Below the pieces are notes generated by a model. It ran no database searches and had not been told where the DNA came from. It was given only the letters and a program-made list of their open reading frames with translations. From Rhizobium sp. CIAT894 (GTDB lineage: Bacteria; Pseudomonadota; Alphaproteobacteria; Rhizobiales; Rhizobiaceae), in contig NZ_CP020947.1 of the NCBI RefSeq assembly GCF_000172795.2, forward strand, positions 4,233,001 to 4,297,000: a stretch of 64,000 bases of DNA, in the 5' to 3' direction. The translations under genes were made by a program, and so were the position numbers. Below are positions 8,794 through 19,300 of this stretch, piece after piece (positions within the stretch are counted from its first letter, which is position 1; every line of letters starts with the position of its first letter).

Positions 8794-10236
8794 ATGCGCA
8801 TCGCCGTCGGTGGCATTCATATCGAATGCAGCACATACAACCCCGTTCTGAACGAGGAGAAGGATTTTCGCGTGTTGCGCGGGCAGGCGCTGCTGGAAGC
8901 CCCCTACTTCGCCTTCCTCAAGGATTACGATGCCGAGTTTCTGCCGACGATTCATGCCCGGGCCATTGCCGGCGGGCCGGTTTCGCGCGCCACCTACGAG
9001 GCGTTCAAGGCAGAGTTCCTGGAACGGCTGAAGCCGCTGCTGCCGCTCGACGGTCTCTATCTCGCCATGCACGGCGCCATGTATGTCGAGGGCATGGAAG
9101 ATGCCGAAGGCGACTGGATCGGTGCGGCCCGGACGCTGGTCGGCGAGGATTGCACGGTTTCGGCGAGCTATGACCTGCATGGCAACGTCACCCAGCGCAT
9201 CATCGATGCGCTCGACATTTACTCCACTTATCGCACCGCGCCGCATATCGATGTCGAAGAGACGATGCGCCGCTCGGTCTCCATGCTGGTCAAGAGCTTG
9301 AAAACAGGCGTGAGGCCGGTCGTCCTCTGGGCGCCGATCCCCGTCGTCCTGCCCGGCGAGCGCACCAGCACCGTCGATGAGCCGGCTAAGAGCCTCTATG
9401 CCATGCTGCCGGGGATCGATGTGATCGACGGCGTCTGGGATGCCTCGCTGATGGTCGGCTACGTCTGGGCCGACGAACCGCGCGCTACCGCCGCCGCCAT
9501 CATGACCGGCACCGACCGGGCCGTGCTGGAGCGTGAGGCCAAACGCCTCGCGAGCGCCTATTGGGATGCCCGCGAAGATTTTGTCTTCGGCTGCGAAACC
9601 GGCTCGCTCGAGGAATGTGTGGCGAAAGCCATTGCAAGCCCGACCGCCCCCGTCGTGCTTGCCGAATCCGGCGACAACCCCACAGGCGGCGGCGTCGGGG
9701 ACCGGGCTGAGGTGCTGGCCGAGCTGATCGCCAGGGATGCTGCCGGGGTCGTCTTCGCCGGTATCACCGACAGGGCGGCGACCGAGACCTGTTATGCCGC
9801 CGGTATCGGTGCGGAGCTGGAGCTCAGCGTCGGCGCTTCCCTCGACACCAAAGGCAGCAAGCCGGTCAATGCCCGCTTCCTCGTCAAGTTCCTGCACGAA
9901 ACCGCAGATCCGGCCGATCGGCAGGCGGTGGTTTCGACCGGTGGCATCGATCTCGTGCTCTCCGCCAAACGCCGGCCCTATCACAACATCGTCGATTTCA
10001 CCCGGCTCGGGCTTGATCCGCACGGCGCCAGGATCATCGTCGTCAAATCGGGCTACCTCTCGCCGGAACTGGCGCCGATCGCCAATCCGAACCTGATGGC
10101 GCTGTCGACAGGTGTCGTCGACCAGTTCGTCGAGCGCCTGCCGCGGCTGCGCAAACAGCATCCGACTTATCCGTTCGACAAGGATTTTGCCTTCGAGCCG
10201 CAGGTCTTCCTCTCCGCCCGCTCGGCGCGGACTTGA
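8794..10236 (+). CDS. M81 family metallopeptidase, MlrC-like
   Basis: The 480-residue protein is a full-length member of the MlrC (microcystinase C) family. It has the start RIAVGGIHIECSTYNP, the GLYLAMHGAMYVEGMEDAEG block, the metal-binding-type SYDLHGNVTQR and the ESGDNPTGGGVGD block that begins the C-terminal MlrC domain. MlrC itself cleaves a linear peptide in microcystin degradation; rhizobial members have no proven substrate. It is followed after 49 bases by a gamma-glutamyltransferase-like gene, which suggests a joint role in breaking down a gamma-linked or unusual peptide. A weak GAGGT-like site precedes the ATG. Confidence 0.9.
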   Translation: MRIAVGGIHIECSTYNPVLNEEKDFRVLRGQALLEAPYFAFLKDYDAEFLPTIHARAIAGGPVSRATYEAFKAEFLERLKPLLPLDGLYLAMHGAMYVEGMEDAEGDWIGAARTLVGEDCTVSASYDLHGNVTQRIIDALDIYSTYRTAPHIDVEETMRRSVSMLVKSLKTGVRPVVLWAPIPVVLPGERTSTVDEPAKSLYAMLPGIDVIDGVWDASLMVGYVWADEPRATAAAIMTGTDRAVLEREAKRLASAYWDAREDFVFGCETGSLEECVAKAIASPTAPVVLAESGDNPTGGGVGDRAEVLAELIARDAAGVVFAGITDRAATETCYAAGIGAELELSVGASLDTKGSKPVNARFLVKFLHETADPADRQAVVSTGGIDLVLSAKRRPYHNIVDFTRLGLDPHGARIIVVKSGYLSPELAPIANPNLMALSTGVVDQFVERLPRLRKQHPTYPFDKDFAFEPQVFLSARSART

Positions 10237-10285
10237 GGTTCGGCCGGTCTCAACGACGCATGACTTCGCGAAAAGGACATTTGCA

Positions 10286-12067
10286 ATGACCGCATTCACG
10301 ACCCGCCCTGAGATTCTCGGCACGTTCGGTGTCGTCACTTCGACGCACTGGATCGCCTCGGCGGTCGGCATGAGCATTCTCGAAAAGGGCGGCAACGCCT
10401 TCGATGCCGCGGTGGCGACGGGCTTCGTGCTGCAGATCGTCGAGCCGCATCTCTGCGGCCCGGGCGGCGACCTGCCGGCGGTGATCTATTCGAAGCAGAA
10501 GGACAAGGTCGAGGTTATCTGTGCGCAAGGCCCGGCCCCCGCGGGAGCGACGATCGAGCACTACACTGGGGAAGGCCTGACGCTGATCCCTGGCGACGGC
10601 CTGCTGGCCACGGTCATTCCCGGCGCCTTCGACGGCTGGATGCTGATGCTGCGCGATTACGGCACGATGCGCGTGCGCGAGGTGCTGGAGCCGGCGATCT
10701 ATTACGCCGAGCACGGCCATCCCTTGCTGCCCGGCGTCTCCGCCACGATCAAGGGGCTCGCCGCCTTCTTCGAGAAGGAATGGCCGACATCTTACGAAAC
10801 CTGGCTGCCGCATGGCAGCGTGCCTGAGGCGCAGGCGAATTTCCGCAACCCGGTGCTTGCCGAAACCTGGAGGCGCGTGATTGCCGAAGCCGAAGCAAAA
10901 AGCGGCCGCGAAGCGCAGGTGGAGGCAGCGCGCGACGCCTTCTATTGCGGCTTCATTGCCGAGAGGATCGACGCCTATCTGAAATCAGCCGAAGTGATGG
11001 ATGCGAGCGGCAGCCGCCACAAGGGCGTGCTGACCGCAAACGACATGGCGAACTGGTCGTCGACGATCGAGGAACCGCTGACCTGTGATCATCACGGCTG
11101 GACGATCGCCAAGACAGGCCCCTGGGGCCAGGGTCCGGTCTTTCTGCAGACGCTTTCGATCCTCAAAGGGTTCGATCTCGCCGCGATGGACCCTGCCGGC
11201 GCAGACTTCGTCCATACCGTTGCCGAGGCGATGAAACTCGCCTTCGCCGACCGCGAGGTCTATTACGGCGATCCCGACTTTTCCGAGATCCCCGTCGCGC
11301 ATCTGCTGTCGGAGAGCTACGCCGCCGAGCGCCGCACGCTCATCGGCGCCGACGCCTCCTTCGATCTTCGCCCCGGTATCGTTCCGGGCTTCGAAGCCCA
11401 GTATGATCTGACGATGAAGATGCTCGGCGCCGATTCCAGAACCGGCGCCGTCTACGAGCCGACTATGGCGCATCTGGAAAAACGCGGCGACACCGTGCAT
11501 ATCGACGTGATCGACCGCGACGGCAATATGGTCTCAGTCACGCCCTCCGGCGGCTGGCTGCAATCGTCGCCGACCGTGCCCGGCCTCGGCTTCTGCCTCA
11601 ATTCCCGCGCCCAGATGTTCTGGCTGAAACCAGGCCTGCCGACCTCTCTTGAGCCGGGAAAGCGGCCGCGCACGACGCTGACGCCTTCGCTCGGCCTTTA
11701 CGAGGGCCGCCCGACCCTTGCCTTCGGCACGCCGGGTGGCGATCAGCAGGAACAATGGCAGCTCTCCTTCTTCCTGCGGCATGCACACCACAAGCTGAAC
11801 CTGCAGGCGGCGATCGATCAGCCGCTGTTCCACACCTCGCATTTCCCGAGTTCCTTCTATCCCCGCACCCGCGAACCCGGCAGCCTGATGGCGGAGGCAA
11901 ATTTCGGCGCCGAAGTGCTCGAAGCGCTCGCCCGCAAGGGCCACAAGCTGACGATCGCGGATCCCTGGACGATCGGCCGGCTGACGGCGGCGCGGCGTGA
12001 TACCGGCGGCCTGATGCGCGCCGCAGCGACCCCACGCCTGATGCAGGCCTATGCGGTCGGGCGGTAA
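10286..12067 (+). CDS. Gamma-glutamyltransferase family protein
   Basis: The 593-residue Ntn-hydrolase homologue follows the GGT plan: MSILEKGGNAFDAAVATGF near the N-terminus, CGPGGDLPAVIYS, the autoprocessing site before the small subunit at KRGDTVHIDVIDRDGNMVS, then PGKRPRTTLTPSLGL and FGTPGGDQQEQWQ. The expected nucleophile threonine is the T of DTVH, where classical GGT has TTH. There is no signal peptide, unlike periplasmic GGT, so a cytoplasmic acylase-like role is likely. The longest frame begins at 10112 inside the upstream gene; the ATG at 10286 behind AAAAGGA is the sensible start. It probably forms an operon with the MlrC-like gene. Confidence 0.9.
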   Translation: MTAFTTRPEILGTFGVVTSTHWIASAVGMSILEKGGNAFDAAVATGFVLQIVEPHLCGPGGDLPAVIYSKQKDKVEVICAQGPAPAGATIEHYTGEGLTLIPGDGLLATVIPGAFDGWMLMLRDYGTMRVREVLEPAIYYAEHGHPLLPGVSATIKGLAAFFEKEWPTSYETWLPHGSVPEAQANFRNPVLAETWRRVIAEAEAKSGREAQVEAARDAFYCGFIAERIDAYLKSAEVMDASGSRHKGVLTANDMANWSSTIEEPLTCDHHGWTIAKTGPWGQGPVFLQTLSILKGFDLAAMDPAGADFVHTVAEAMKLAFADREVYYGDPDFSEIPVAHLLSESYAAERRTLIGADASFDLRPGIVPGFEAQYDLTMKMLGADSRTGAVYEPTMAHLEKRGDTVHIDVIDRDGNMVSVTPSGGWLQSSPTVPGLGFCLNSRAQMFWLKPGLPTSLEPGKRPRTTLTPSLGLYEGRPTLAFGTPGGDQQEQWQLSFFLRHAHHKLNLQAAIDQPLFHTSHFPSSFYPRTREPGSLMAEANFGAEVLEALARKGHKLTIADPWTIGRLTAARRDTGGLMRAAATPRLMQAYAVGR

Positions 12068-12328
12068 AAGCCAAGGCTTCGTCGGTCGCTCTCAGATAAA
12101 ACGAGAAAGCAAGTATTGCGGAAAAAACCCCGCTGAGGTGGCGCGTATCGGGGGATTTTTGCTGCACCGCTTATATGACTTCTGCTAGATATTATTTCAC
12201 CAATAATTATTAACGACCAGTTCCGCCCATTTGTGTTCTCTTATCCCTACGAATCAAAAAGGTTTGATTTGCCCGGGGACGGCCACCATGTTGAAGCATG
12301 GGGCGATGCAACAGTTGGGTAGGTGCCT

Positions 12329-13663
12329 ATGCTGCAACGGATTGAAGACATTGATGCAGCACTCGTCGACAGGCTGCAGCATTCGGCATTCAAATACTTC
12401 CTGAAATATTCCAACCCCGAAAATGGCCTGGTGGCCGATACCTCGATCGGCGGCGTGCCGGCGAGCATCGCAGCCGTCGGCTTTGGCCTTTCCTCCTATC
12501 CCGTCGGTGTCGAGCGTTGCTGGATCAGCCGTGAGGAAGCAGCCGAACGCACGGTCAACACGCTGCGTTTCTTTGCCGAGGCGCGCCAGGGCGAGGAACG
12601 CCACGCGACCGGCCACCGCGGCTTCTTCTACCATTTCCTGCACATGGATACCGGCCATCGCGCCTGGAACAGCGAGCTTTCGACCATCGACACGGCGCTG
12701 CTGGTCGCCGGCATCCTGACGGCGGCGCAGTATTTCAACCGGGAAGACGACGAGACGGAAACGGAAATCCGTGAACTTGCGACCTTCATCTACGAGCGCG
12801 TCGACTGGCGTTGGGCGCTGAACAAGGGCGACACCATTGCCATGGGCTGGAAGCCCTCGTCCGGCTTCCTGCGCTGGCGCTATCACGGCTTCGACGAGGC
12901 GATCATCCTCTATGCGCTGGCGCTTGGTTCGCCGACGCACCCCATCCCGCAGTCATGTTATGACGCCTTTACGTCAAGCTATTCCTGGATGCTGCACGGC
13001 GAACAGTCCTATCTCTATGCCGGGCCGCTGTTCATCCATCTCTTCTCGCATGCCTGGATCGATTTCCGCGGCATTCGGGACAAGCCGATGGCGGAGCGCA
13101 ACTGGGATTATTTCCGCAACACGCAGGTGATGATCAACGTCCAGCGGGATTATGCCGAGCGCAATCCCGGCCAGTTCGTCGGCTATAACAGGAATATCTG
13201 GGGCTTCTCCGCCTGCGACGGCCCGCCGCCGACACGGCGCATGCGCGGCGGCCGCCAGCCGAAGGTTCTGGGTTATGCCGCGCGCGGCGCCCCGCTTGGG
13301 CCCGATGACGGCACGATCGCCCCCTGGGCGGCCCTTGCCTGCCTGCCTTATGACCGGCAGGCAGCCCTCGACGGCACCAAGGCGCTGTTGACCACCTATC
13401 CGAATCTGCTGCTGGAAGGCGGCTTCCCCGGCGGCTTCAACCCGACGGTCAAGACCAAGCGGCCGGAAGGCTGGGTCGACGACCGCACTGTCGGCATCGA
13501 CCAGGGTCTCGTCGTCATGACGATCGAGAACGAGCGCTCCGACTTTATCTGGAAGCTGATGCGGCAATCGCCGGTCATCCGCCTCGGGCTCGAGCGCGCC
13601 GGCTTTACCGGCGGCTGGCTCGAAGGCATCGAGCCGGAAGACGTGGTGCGCAAGTTCGCCTGA
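12329..13663 (+). CDS. Glycoamylase-like / GH144-type beta-glucanase, copy 2
   Basis: This 444-residue paralogue of the protein at 6191-7510 shares GFFYHFLHMDTGHR, ELSTIDTALLVAGI, GPDDGTIAPWAALACLPY and GIDQGLVVMTIENERS. The ATG at 12329 is preferred to the GTG at 12323, which lies in the apparent ribosome site. No signal peptide is seen. The AT-rich 260 bases upstream (for example 12186-12216) probably contain its promoter. Expected activity is hydrolysis of beta-1,2-glucan-like polymers, by family only. It converges with the iron transporter operon, whose fbpC ends 23 bases away. Confidence 0.8.
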   Translation: MLQRIEDIDAALVDRLQHSAFKYFLKYSNPENGLVADTSIGGVPASIAAVGFGLSSYPVGVERCWISREEAAERTVNTLRFFAEARQGEERHATGHRGFFYHFLHMDTGHRAWNSELSTIDTALLVAGILTAAQYFNREDDETETEIRELATFIYERVDWRWALNKGDTIAMGWKPSSGFLRWRYHGFDEAIILYALALGSPTHPIPQSCYDAFTSSYSWMLHGEQSYLYAGPLFIHLFSHAWIDFRGIRDKPMAERNWDYFRNTQVMINVQRDYAERNPGQFVGYNRNIWGFSACDGPPPTRRMRGGRQPKVLGYAARGAPLGPDDGTIAPWAALACLPYDRQAALDGTKALLTTYPNLLLEGGFPGGFNPTVKTKRPEGWVDDRTVGIDQGLVVMTIENERSDFIWKLMRQSPVIRLGLERAGFTGGWLEGIEPEDVVRKFA

Positions 13664-13685
13664 ACTCGCTGCATGTCATCGGGCC

Positions 13686-14723
13686 TCAACTCTCGAAGAC
13701 ATGCGCCTTGCCGGCAATATCCAGGCGAACGAGATCGCCCCGCGCCGGCAGAGCGACGCTCGAAGTCTTGATCAGGATCGGCGGCAGGGCGACACCGTCG
13801 AGCGAAACGGCAACGGTGCAGACCGCGCCACCGAATTCCACCTCGACGACCCGTCCGCCATAGCTGCGGTCGCTATCATCGGCAACGACGCGAATCTGCT
13901 CGGGCCGCAGCATGATCTCCGCCTTGCCCTGACGACGGCCCTCGACCGCGACATGGCCAAGCGCGCAGTCTGCCAGGCCATTGCGGATGATGGCGGGAAG
14001 CAGCACGGCATCGCCGAGAAACAGCGCCGTCTCGCGATCCCTGGGATTCAGATACAAGGATTGCGGTGAGCCGGCCTGGATCAGCCGCCCTTCCCGGAGC
14101 ACCGCGACCTGATCGGCAAAGGTCAGCGCCTCTTCCTGATCGTGGGTGACGAGGATGGTGGTGATGCCGGCCGCCTGCAGCACGCGCGCAACCGCCTTGC
14201 GCATATTCTCGCGCAGACCGGTATCGAGGGCCGAAAAAGGTTCGTCGAGCAGCATCAGCCGCGGCTTGCGGCCGAGCGCACGCGCCAGCGCCACACGCTG
14301 CTGCTGGCCGCCGGAAAGCTGATGCGGGCGCCGCACCAGCATGCCGCGATCGAGCTCGACCATATCGAGCAGGTCGAGGATCCGCTTGTCGCGATCGGCA
14401 GCCCCTCGCTCGAAACCGAAGCCGATATTCTCGGCAACGCTCAAGTGCGGAAACAGCGCGCCGTCCTGCGAGACGATGCCGATGCCGCGTTTATGCGCCG
14501 GAACGGTCGCCGGACCGTCGGCAAGCACCTCGCCATCCAGCGTCACCCGGCCGACATCGGGTTGCTCGAAGCCGGCAATGATGCGCAGCAGCGTCGTCTT
14601 ACCCGAACCGGAGGGGCCGACGACGGCGGTGCGGCTGCCCGCCTGGACGTCGAGCGAAATATCCTTCAGCGCCTGCACCGGGCCGTAACGCTTGCTGATG
14701 TTTTCGATCGTAAGCAGCGTCAT
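13686..14723 (-). CDS. fbpC: Ferric iron ABC transporter, ATP-binding protein
   Basis: This 345-residue importer ATPase energises uptake of ferric iron. It has Walker [10 protein letters not shown], the signature [15 protein letters not shown], Walker [13 protein letters not shown], the H-loop VTHDQEEAL and a C-terminal TOBE-like regulatory region (about 240-345). The start overlaps the end of the permease gene by four bases (ATGA), so translation is coupled. Iron rather than spermidine or thiamine is inferred from the neighbouring binding protein and fused permease. Confidence 0.9.
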   Translation of the reverse strand: MTLLTIENISKRYGPVQALKDISLDVQAGSRTAVVGPSGSGKTTLLRIIAGFEQPDVGRVTLDGEVLADGPATVPAHKRGIGIVSQDGALFPHLSVAENIGFGFERGAADRDKRILDLLDMVELDRGMLVRRPHQLSGGQQQRVALARALGRKPRLMLLDEPFSALDTGLRENMRKAVARVLQAAGITTILVTHDQEEALTFADQVAVLREGRLIQAGSPQSLYLNPRDRETALFLGDAVLLPAIIRNGLADCALGHVAVEGRRQGKAEIMLRPEQIRVVADDSDRSYGGRVVEVEFGGAVCTVAVSLDGVALPPILIKTSSVALPARGDLVRLDIAGKAHVFES

Positions 14724-16252
14724 TGGCCGACGGTCCGTTTCGATTGCGTATAGAGTGTCAGGGTGAGCGGCAGCGACAGAACAACCATCATCAAGGCATA
14801 GGGTGCAGCCGAGACGTAGTCGATTTCGCTGGTCAGCGACCAGAATTTCGTCGCCAGCGTATCGACGCCGTTGGGCGACAGCATCAGCGTCGCCGTCAGT
14901 TCATTGGTGATGCCAAGCGCGACCAGCGCGACGCTGGCGGCCGCTCCTGGGGCTGCGAGCCGCATGGTGATCTGGCGGACGGCCTGGCCCGGGGTGCGGC
15001 CAAGGCCCATCGCGGCGCGCTCCAGCTCCACCGGGGCCTGGGCGATGCTGGCGCGCAGCCCGACCATGGCGCGCGGCAGGAAAAGCATCACATAGGCGAC
15101 GATGAGCGTTGCGAAGGTCTGATAGAGCGGTAGCACCAGACGCACGGTGATCGTCACCAGCGCCAGCGCCACGACGACACCCGGCAGCGAGCCGACATAA
15201 TAATGGCAGGCTTCGAGCACGCGCTGGACGCGGCCGGGCGCCCGCACGGAAAGCCAGGCCATCGGCGCCGCGGCAATGGTTGCCAGCACACCGCCGGCGA
15301 TGGCAAGCACGATCGTCTGCAGGAAGGCGCTGCCGACCTCGATGCGCCAGATATCGCTGCCGCCGAGATAGAGCCAGCGGCCAAGCGTCACCAGCGGCAC
15401 GCCGAGCGTCAGCACCGCCAGGAGGACGGGCAACAGGACGGCCGGCACCACGAACCAGCCGAGCCGCCGGCGGTCCGCCGGACGCGGCGAGCCGGAGCCG
15501 ACGCGGGCATAACGTTCGTTGCCGCGCACCAGCACCTCGAAGCCGAGCAGAAAAAGACAACAGGCGACGAGCACCCCGCCGAGCATGTTGGAAGCCGGGC
15601 TGTTGTAAGAGGACTGGAACTGGTCGACGATGGCTGTCGCAAACGTGTCGAACCGGATCATCACGAACAGGCCGTATTCCGAAAGCAGATGCAGCGCGAT
15701 CAGCAGCGAGCCGCCGCAGATGGCCAGTCTGAGCTGCGGCAGCACGGCGCGAAAAAACACCCGCCAGGGATTGAGGCCGAGCGAGGCCGCCGCATCCTCG
15801 ATTGCCGGATCGAGGCGGCGCAGTGCGGCGGCGACCGGCAGGTAGAGGAAGGGATAATAGGCGATCACCGAGACGAAGACGCCGCTCTCCAGGCCGCGCA
15901 TGCCGGGAAGGAGGCTGACCCAGGCATAGCTGTGCACGAAGGCCGGCACGGCGAGCGGCGCGATGGCGAGCCAGGCCCAAAGCCGCGCACAAGGAATATC
16001 GGTCCGCTCGGTCAGCCAGGCGAGCGTTACGGCAAGCGCGATCGACAGCGGGATGGTGATCGTCTCAAGCAGAACCGTATTGACGAGGAGTTCGCCGACC
16101 CGCGGCCGGAAGACCAGGGCCTTCACCGTTTCCCAGCCGACATCGTAGGTGACCCAGCCGATGAAGCCGAGCGGCATCAGGCTGAAGATCGCAACGACGG
16201 TTGCAAGCAGGATCACGGAAGCGTGCGGCATGCGTCCGCGCGGCAAAATCAT
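14720..16252 (-). CDS. fbpB: Ferric iron ABC transporter, fused permease
   Basis: The protein of about 510 residues has two tandem MetI-like permease halves with roughly twelve membrane segments, as in FbpB/SfuB-type iron importers. EAA-type loops are visible at [20 protein letters not shown] and [20 protein letters not shown]. The longest frame begins at 16387, but that start would put a rho-independent-like hairpin (16340-16375) inside the coding region. The ATG at 16252 has GAGGA seven to eleven bases upstream, so I place the start there; the longer form (555 residues) remains possible. It lies between the binding-protein and ATPase genes. Confidence 0.85.
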   Translation of the reverse strand: MILPRGRMPHASVILLATVVAIFSLMPLGFIGWVTYDVGWETVKALVFRPRVGELLVNTVLLETITIPLSIALAVTLAWLTERTDIPCARLWAWLAIAPLAVPAFVHSYAWVSLLPGMRGLESGVFVSVIAYYPFLYLPVAAALRRLDPAIEDAAASLGLNPWRVFFRAVLPQLRLAICGGSLLIALHLLSEYGLFVMIRFDTFATAIVDQFQSSYNSPASNMLGGVLVACCLFLLGFEVLVRGNERYARVGSGSPRPADRRRLGWFVVPAVLLPVLLAVLTLGVPLVTLGRWLYLGGSDIWRIEVGSAFLQTIVLAIAGGVLATIAAAPMAWLSVRAPGRVQRVLEACHYYVGSLPGVVVALALVTITVRLVLPLYQTFATLIVAYVMLFLPRAMVGLRASIAQAPVELERAAMGLGRTPGQAVRQITMRLAAPGAAASVALVALGITNELTATLMLSPNGVDTLATKFWSLTSEIDYVSAAPYALMMVVLSLPLTLTLYTQSKRTVGQ

Positions 16253-16339
16253 TCGCACGGTCCTCGGCGCCACCGGCGCTTCATGACCGGATGCGAGCAA
16301 TCTGTTGTCCTGCAGCAAGGCCGATGCCTTCACACGCTG

Positions 16340-16375
16340 AAAAAGGAAGGCAACCGCCTTTGAAAGACGGTTGCC
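16340..16375 (-). terminator. Hairpin terminator or attenuator between fbpA and fbpB
   Basis: Read on the minus strand, GGCAACCGTC pairs with GGCGGTTGCC across a short loop and is followed by TTCCTTTTTC. Its place after the binding-protein gene fits partial termination that lets fbpA be made in excess over the membrane components. Confidence 0.6.
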
Positions 16376-16450
16376 GGATATCGTCATGCCCTAAGGTTTT
16401 CTTGAGCCAAAAGCAACAGTTTTGGCCGAAGCAGGCCTGCGGCAGAAAGG

Positions 16451-17467
16451 TTAGATCAGGCCGGCCGCCGTCATCAGCTCCACGACCTTCTTGCTATCCA
16501 GCGTCGAAGCTTCAACTTTCGGCGCGTTGAGATCGGCAAGCGGCGTCAGCTTGTCATTGGAAGGCGCATCCTTGCCGACGGCATATTCATAGGAATCGCC
16601 ATCCTTGAGAACCTTCTGGCCTGATTTGCTGGTGAGGAACTTCAGGAAAGCCTGGGCGTCCTTCATGTGCTGCGTCGACTTCAGGATGCCGCCGCCCGAA
16701 ACGCTGACGAAAGCGCCCGGATCCTGGTTCTTGAAGTAATGCATGCCGACATTCTTGCTGTTCTCGCCGGTCTTGGCCTGATCGCCGAACCAGTAATAGT
16801 GATAGATCACAGCTCCTTCGACTTCGCCCGCATTGACGGCCTTCATGGCGACGCTGTTGCCCTTATAGGGCGTGGCATTGTCCTTGAGGCCCTTCAGCCA
16901 CGCCTTGGTGGCGTCCTCGCCCTTCAACTGCAGCAGCGCCGCGACGATGGCCTGGAAGTCGGCGCCGGCGGGAGACGCACCCCAGCGGCCCTTCCAGGCC
17001 GGGTCTGCGAGGTCGAGCAGCGACTTCGGCAGCTTGTCTTCGCTGAGCTTCGTCTTGTCATAGGCAAAAACCGTGGTGCGGGCGGCAATGCCGGTCCACA
17101 TGCCGTCGGCCGGGCGATACTGCTCGGGAACCTGGTCCAGCGTGTCCTTTTCGACCGGGGCGAAAAGACCCGCGCCATCGACCAGCGTCATGGCAGGGGA
17201 ATTCTCGGTCAGGAATACGTCAGCCGGCGAGGCGTCGCCTTCCTGGATGATCTGGTTGGCGAACTGCATGTCGCTGCCCTGGCGCATGGTGACCTTGATG
17301 CCGGTCTCCTTGGTGAAGGCATCGATCCATTCCCGGCCCAGGCTTTCGTGCTGGGCATTATAAACGACGAGACCTTCATCCTGCGCATGGGCGCTGCCTG
17401 CAAGCGCAGTGGCGGAAAGAAGCGAAGCGGCAAGCGCGAGGGAAAAGCGGTTAAAAGCAGTTTTCAT
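16451..17467 (-). CDS. fbpA: Ferric iron ABC transporter, periplasmic binding protein
   Basis: The 338-residue protein starts with a Sec signal peptide (FSLALAASLLSATALAGSAHA, cleaved near residue 28). It continues with the type of fold seen in FbpA/FutA/SfuA iron-binding proteins: LVVYNAQHESLGREWIDAF, ITVTMRQGSD-like (IKVTMRQGSDMQFANQI), DVFLTENSPAMTLVDG and EGAVIYHYYWFGDQ, the last with the tyrosine pair used for ferric binding. It is first in the fbpABC operon and is probably iron-repressed through two TGA-N9-TCA boxes upstream. Confidence 0.9.
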   Translation of the reverse strand: MKTAFNRFSLALAASLLSATALAGSAHAQDEGLVVYNAQHESLGREWIDAFTKETGIKVTMRQGSDMQFANQIIQEGDASPADVFLTENSPAMTLVDGAGLFAPVEKDTLDQVPEQYRPADGMWTGIAARTTVFAYDKTKLSEDKLPKSLLDLADPAWKGRWGASPAGADFQAIVAALLQLKGEDATKAWLKGLKDNATPYKGNSVAMKAVNAGEVEGAVIYHYYWFGDQAKTGENSKNVGMHYFKNQDPGAFVSVSGGGILKSTQHMKDAQAFLKFLTSKSGQKVLKDGDSYEYAVGKDAPSNDKLTPLADLNAPKVEASTLDSKKVVELMTAAGLI

Positions 17468-17529
17468 GATGGCCTCCGTAACGATGTCACCCGAGTTCTC
17501 CAGGGGCGATCAGAGGCGTATATTTTTCC

Positions 17530-17544
17530 TGACTGGGAATTTCA
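17530..17544. promoter_or_regulatory. Iron-responsive operator 1 (RirA-type)
   Basis: The sequence TGACTGGGAATTTCA is a perfect TGA-N9-TCA, the core of the IRO box described for RirA in rhizobia. It starts 63 bases upstream of the fbpA start codon. A second perfect copy lies exactly 50 bases further upstream. Confidence 0.6.
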
Positions 17545-17579
17545 AGTTTGGCTTGACCGAAAAAGCCATCACAATATTT

Positions 17580-17594
17580 TGACTAAATATTTCA
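17580..17594. promoter_or_regulatory. Iron-responsive operator 2 (RirA-type)
   Basis: The sequence TGACTAAATATTTCA is a second perfect TGA-N9-TCA in the promoter region of fbpA. Two copies within 65 bases ahead of an iron importer make chance unlikely, although the motif has only six fixed bases. Confidence 0.6.
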
Positions 17595-17624
17595 TGTTAC
17601 AGGGGAATAGATCCTGATTCAGTG

Positions 17625-17654
17625 AAAAAGGCGGCACTCCTAGGGAGTACCGCC
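17625..17654 (-). terminator. Rho-independent terminator after the aldehyde dehydrogenase gene
   Basis: On the minus strand GGCGGTACTCC and GGAGTGCCGCC form a long stem around a CTA-type loop, followed by TTTTT. It lies 27 bases after the stop codon at 17681. Confidence 0.85.
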
Positions 17655-17680
17655 TTCCTTTGGCAAGCTTGCAAGCCAGA

Positions 17681-19219
<1,539 letters not shown>

Positions 19220-19240
19220 TGTCGTGGTTCCAATCTTATT

Positions 19241-19300
19241 ATTCTCAGAAGCGAGTATCGCTTCTCGGAAACGTCTATCGCTTCTCAGAAGCGGGCATCG
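19241..19300. repeat. Three tandem 20-bp repeats at a gene end
   Basis: Three units of exactly 20 bases lie head to tail: 19241-19260 (ATTCTCAGAAGCGAGTATCG), 19261-19280 (CTTCTCGGAAACGTCTATCG) and 19281-19300 (CTTCTCAGAAGCGGGCATCG). The third contains the last codons and stop of the oxidoreductase gene, so the array looks like serial duplication of that gene's 3' end. Each unit centres on the palindrome CTTCTCAGAAG or a variant. Confidence 0.85.

Noticed and set aside
8625..10395. Long minus-strand frame opposite the MlrC-like gene
   Set aside because: Antisense shadow of a well-supported gene with no recognisable motif.
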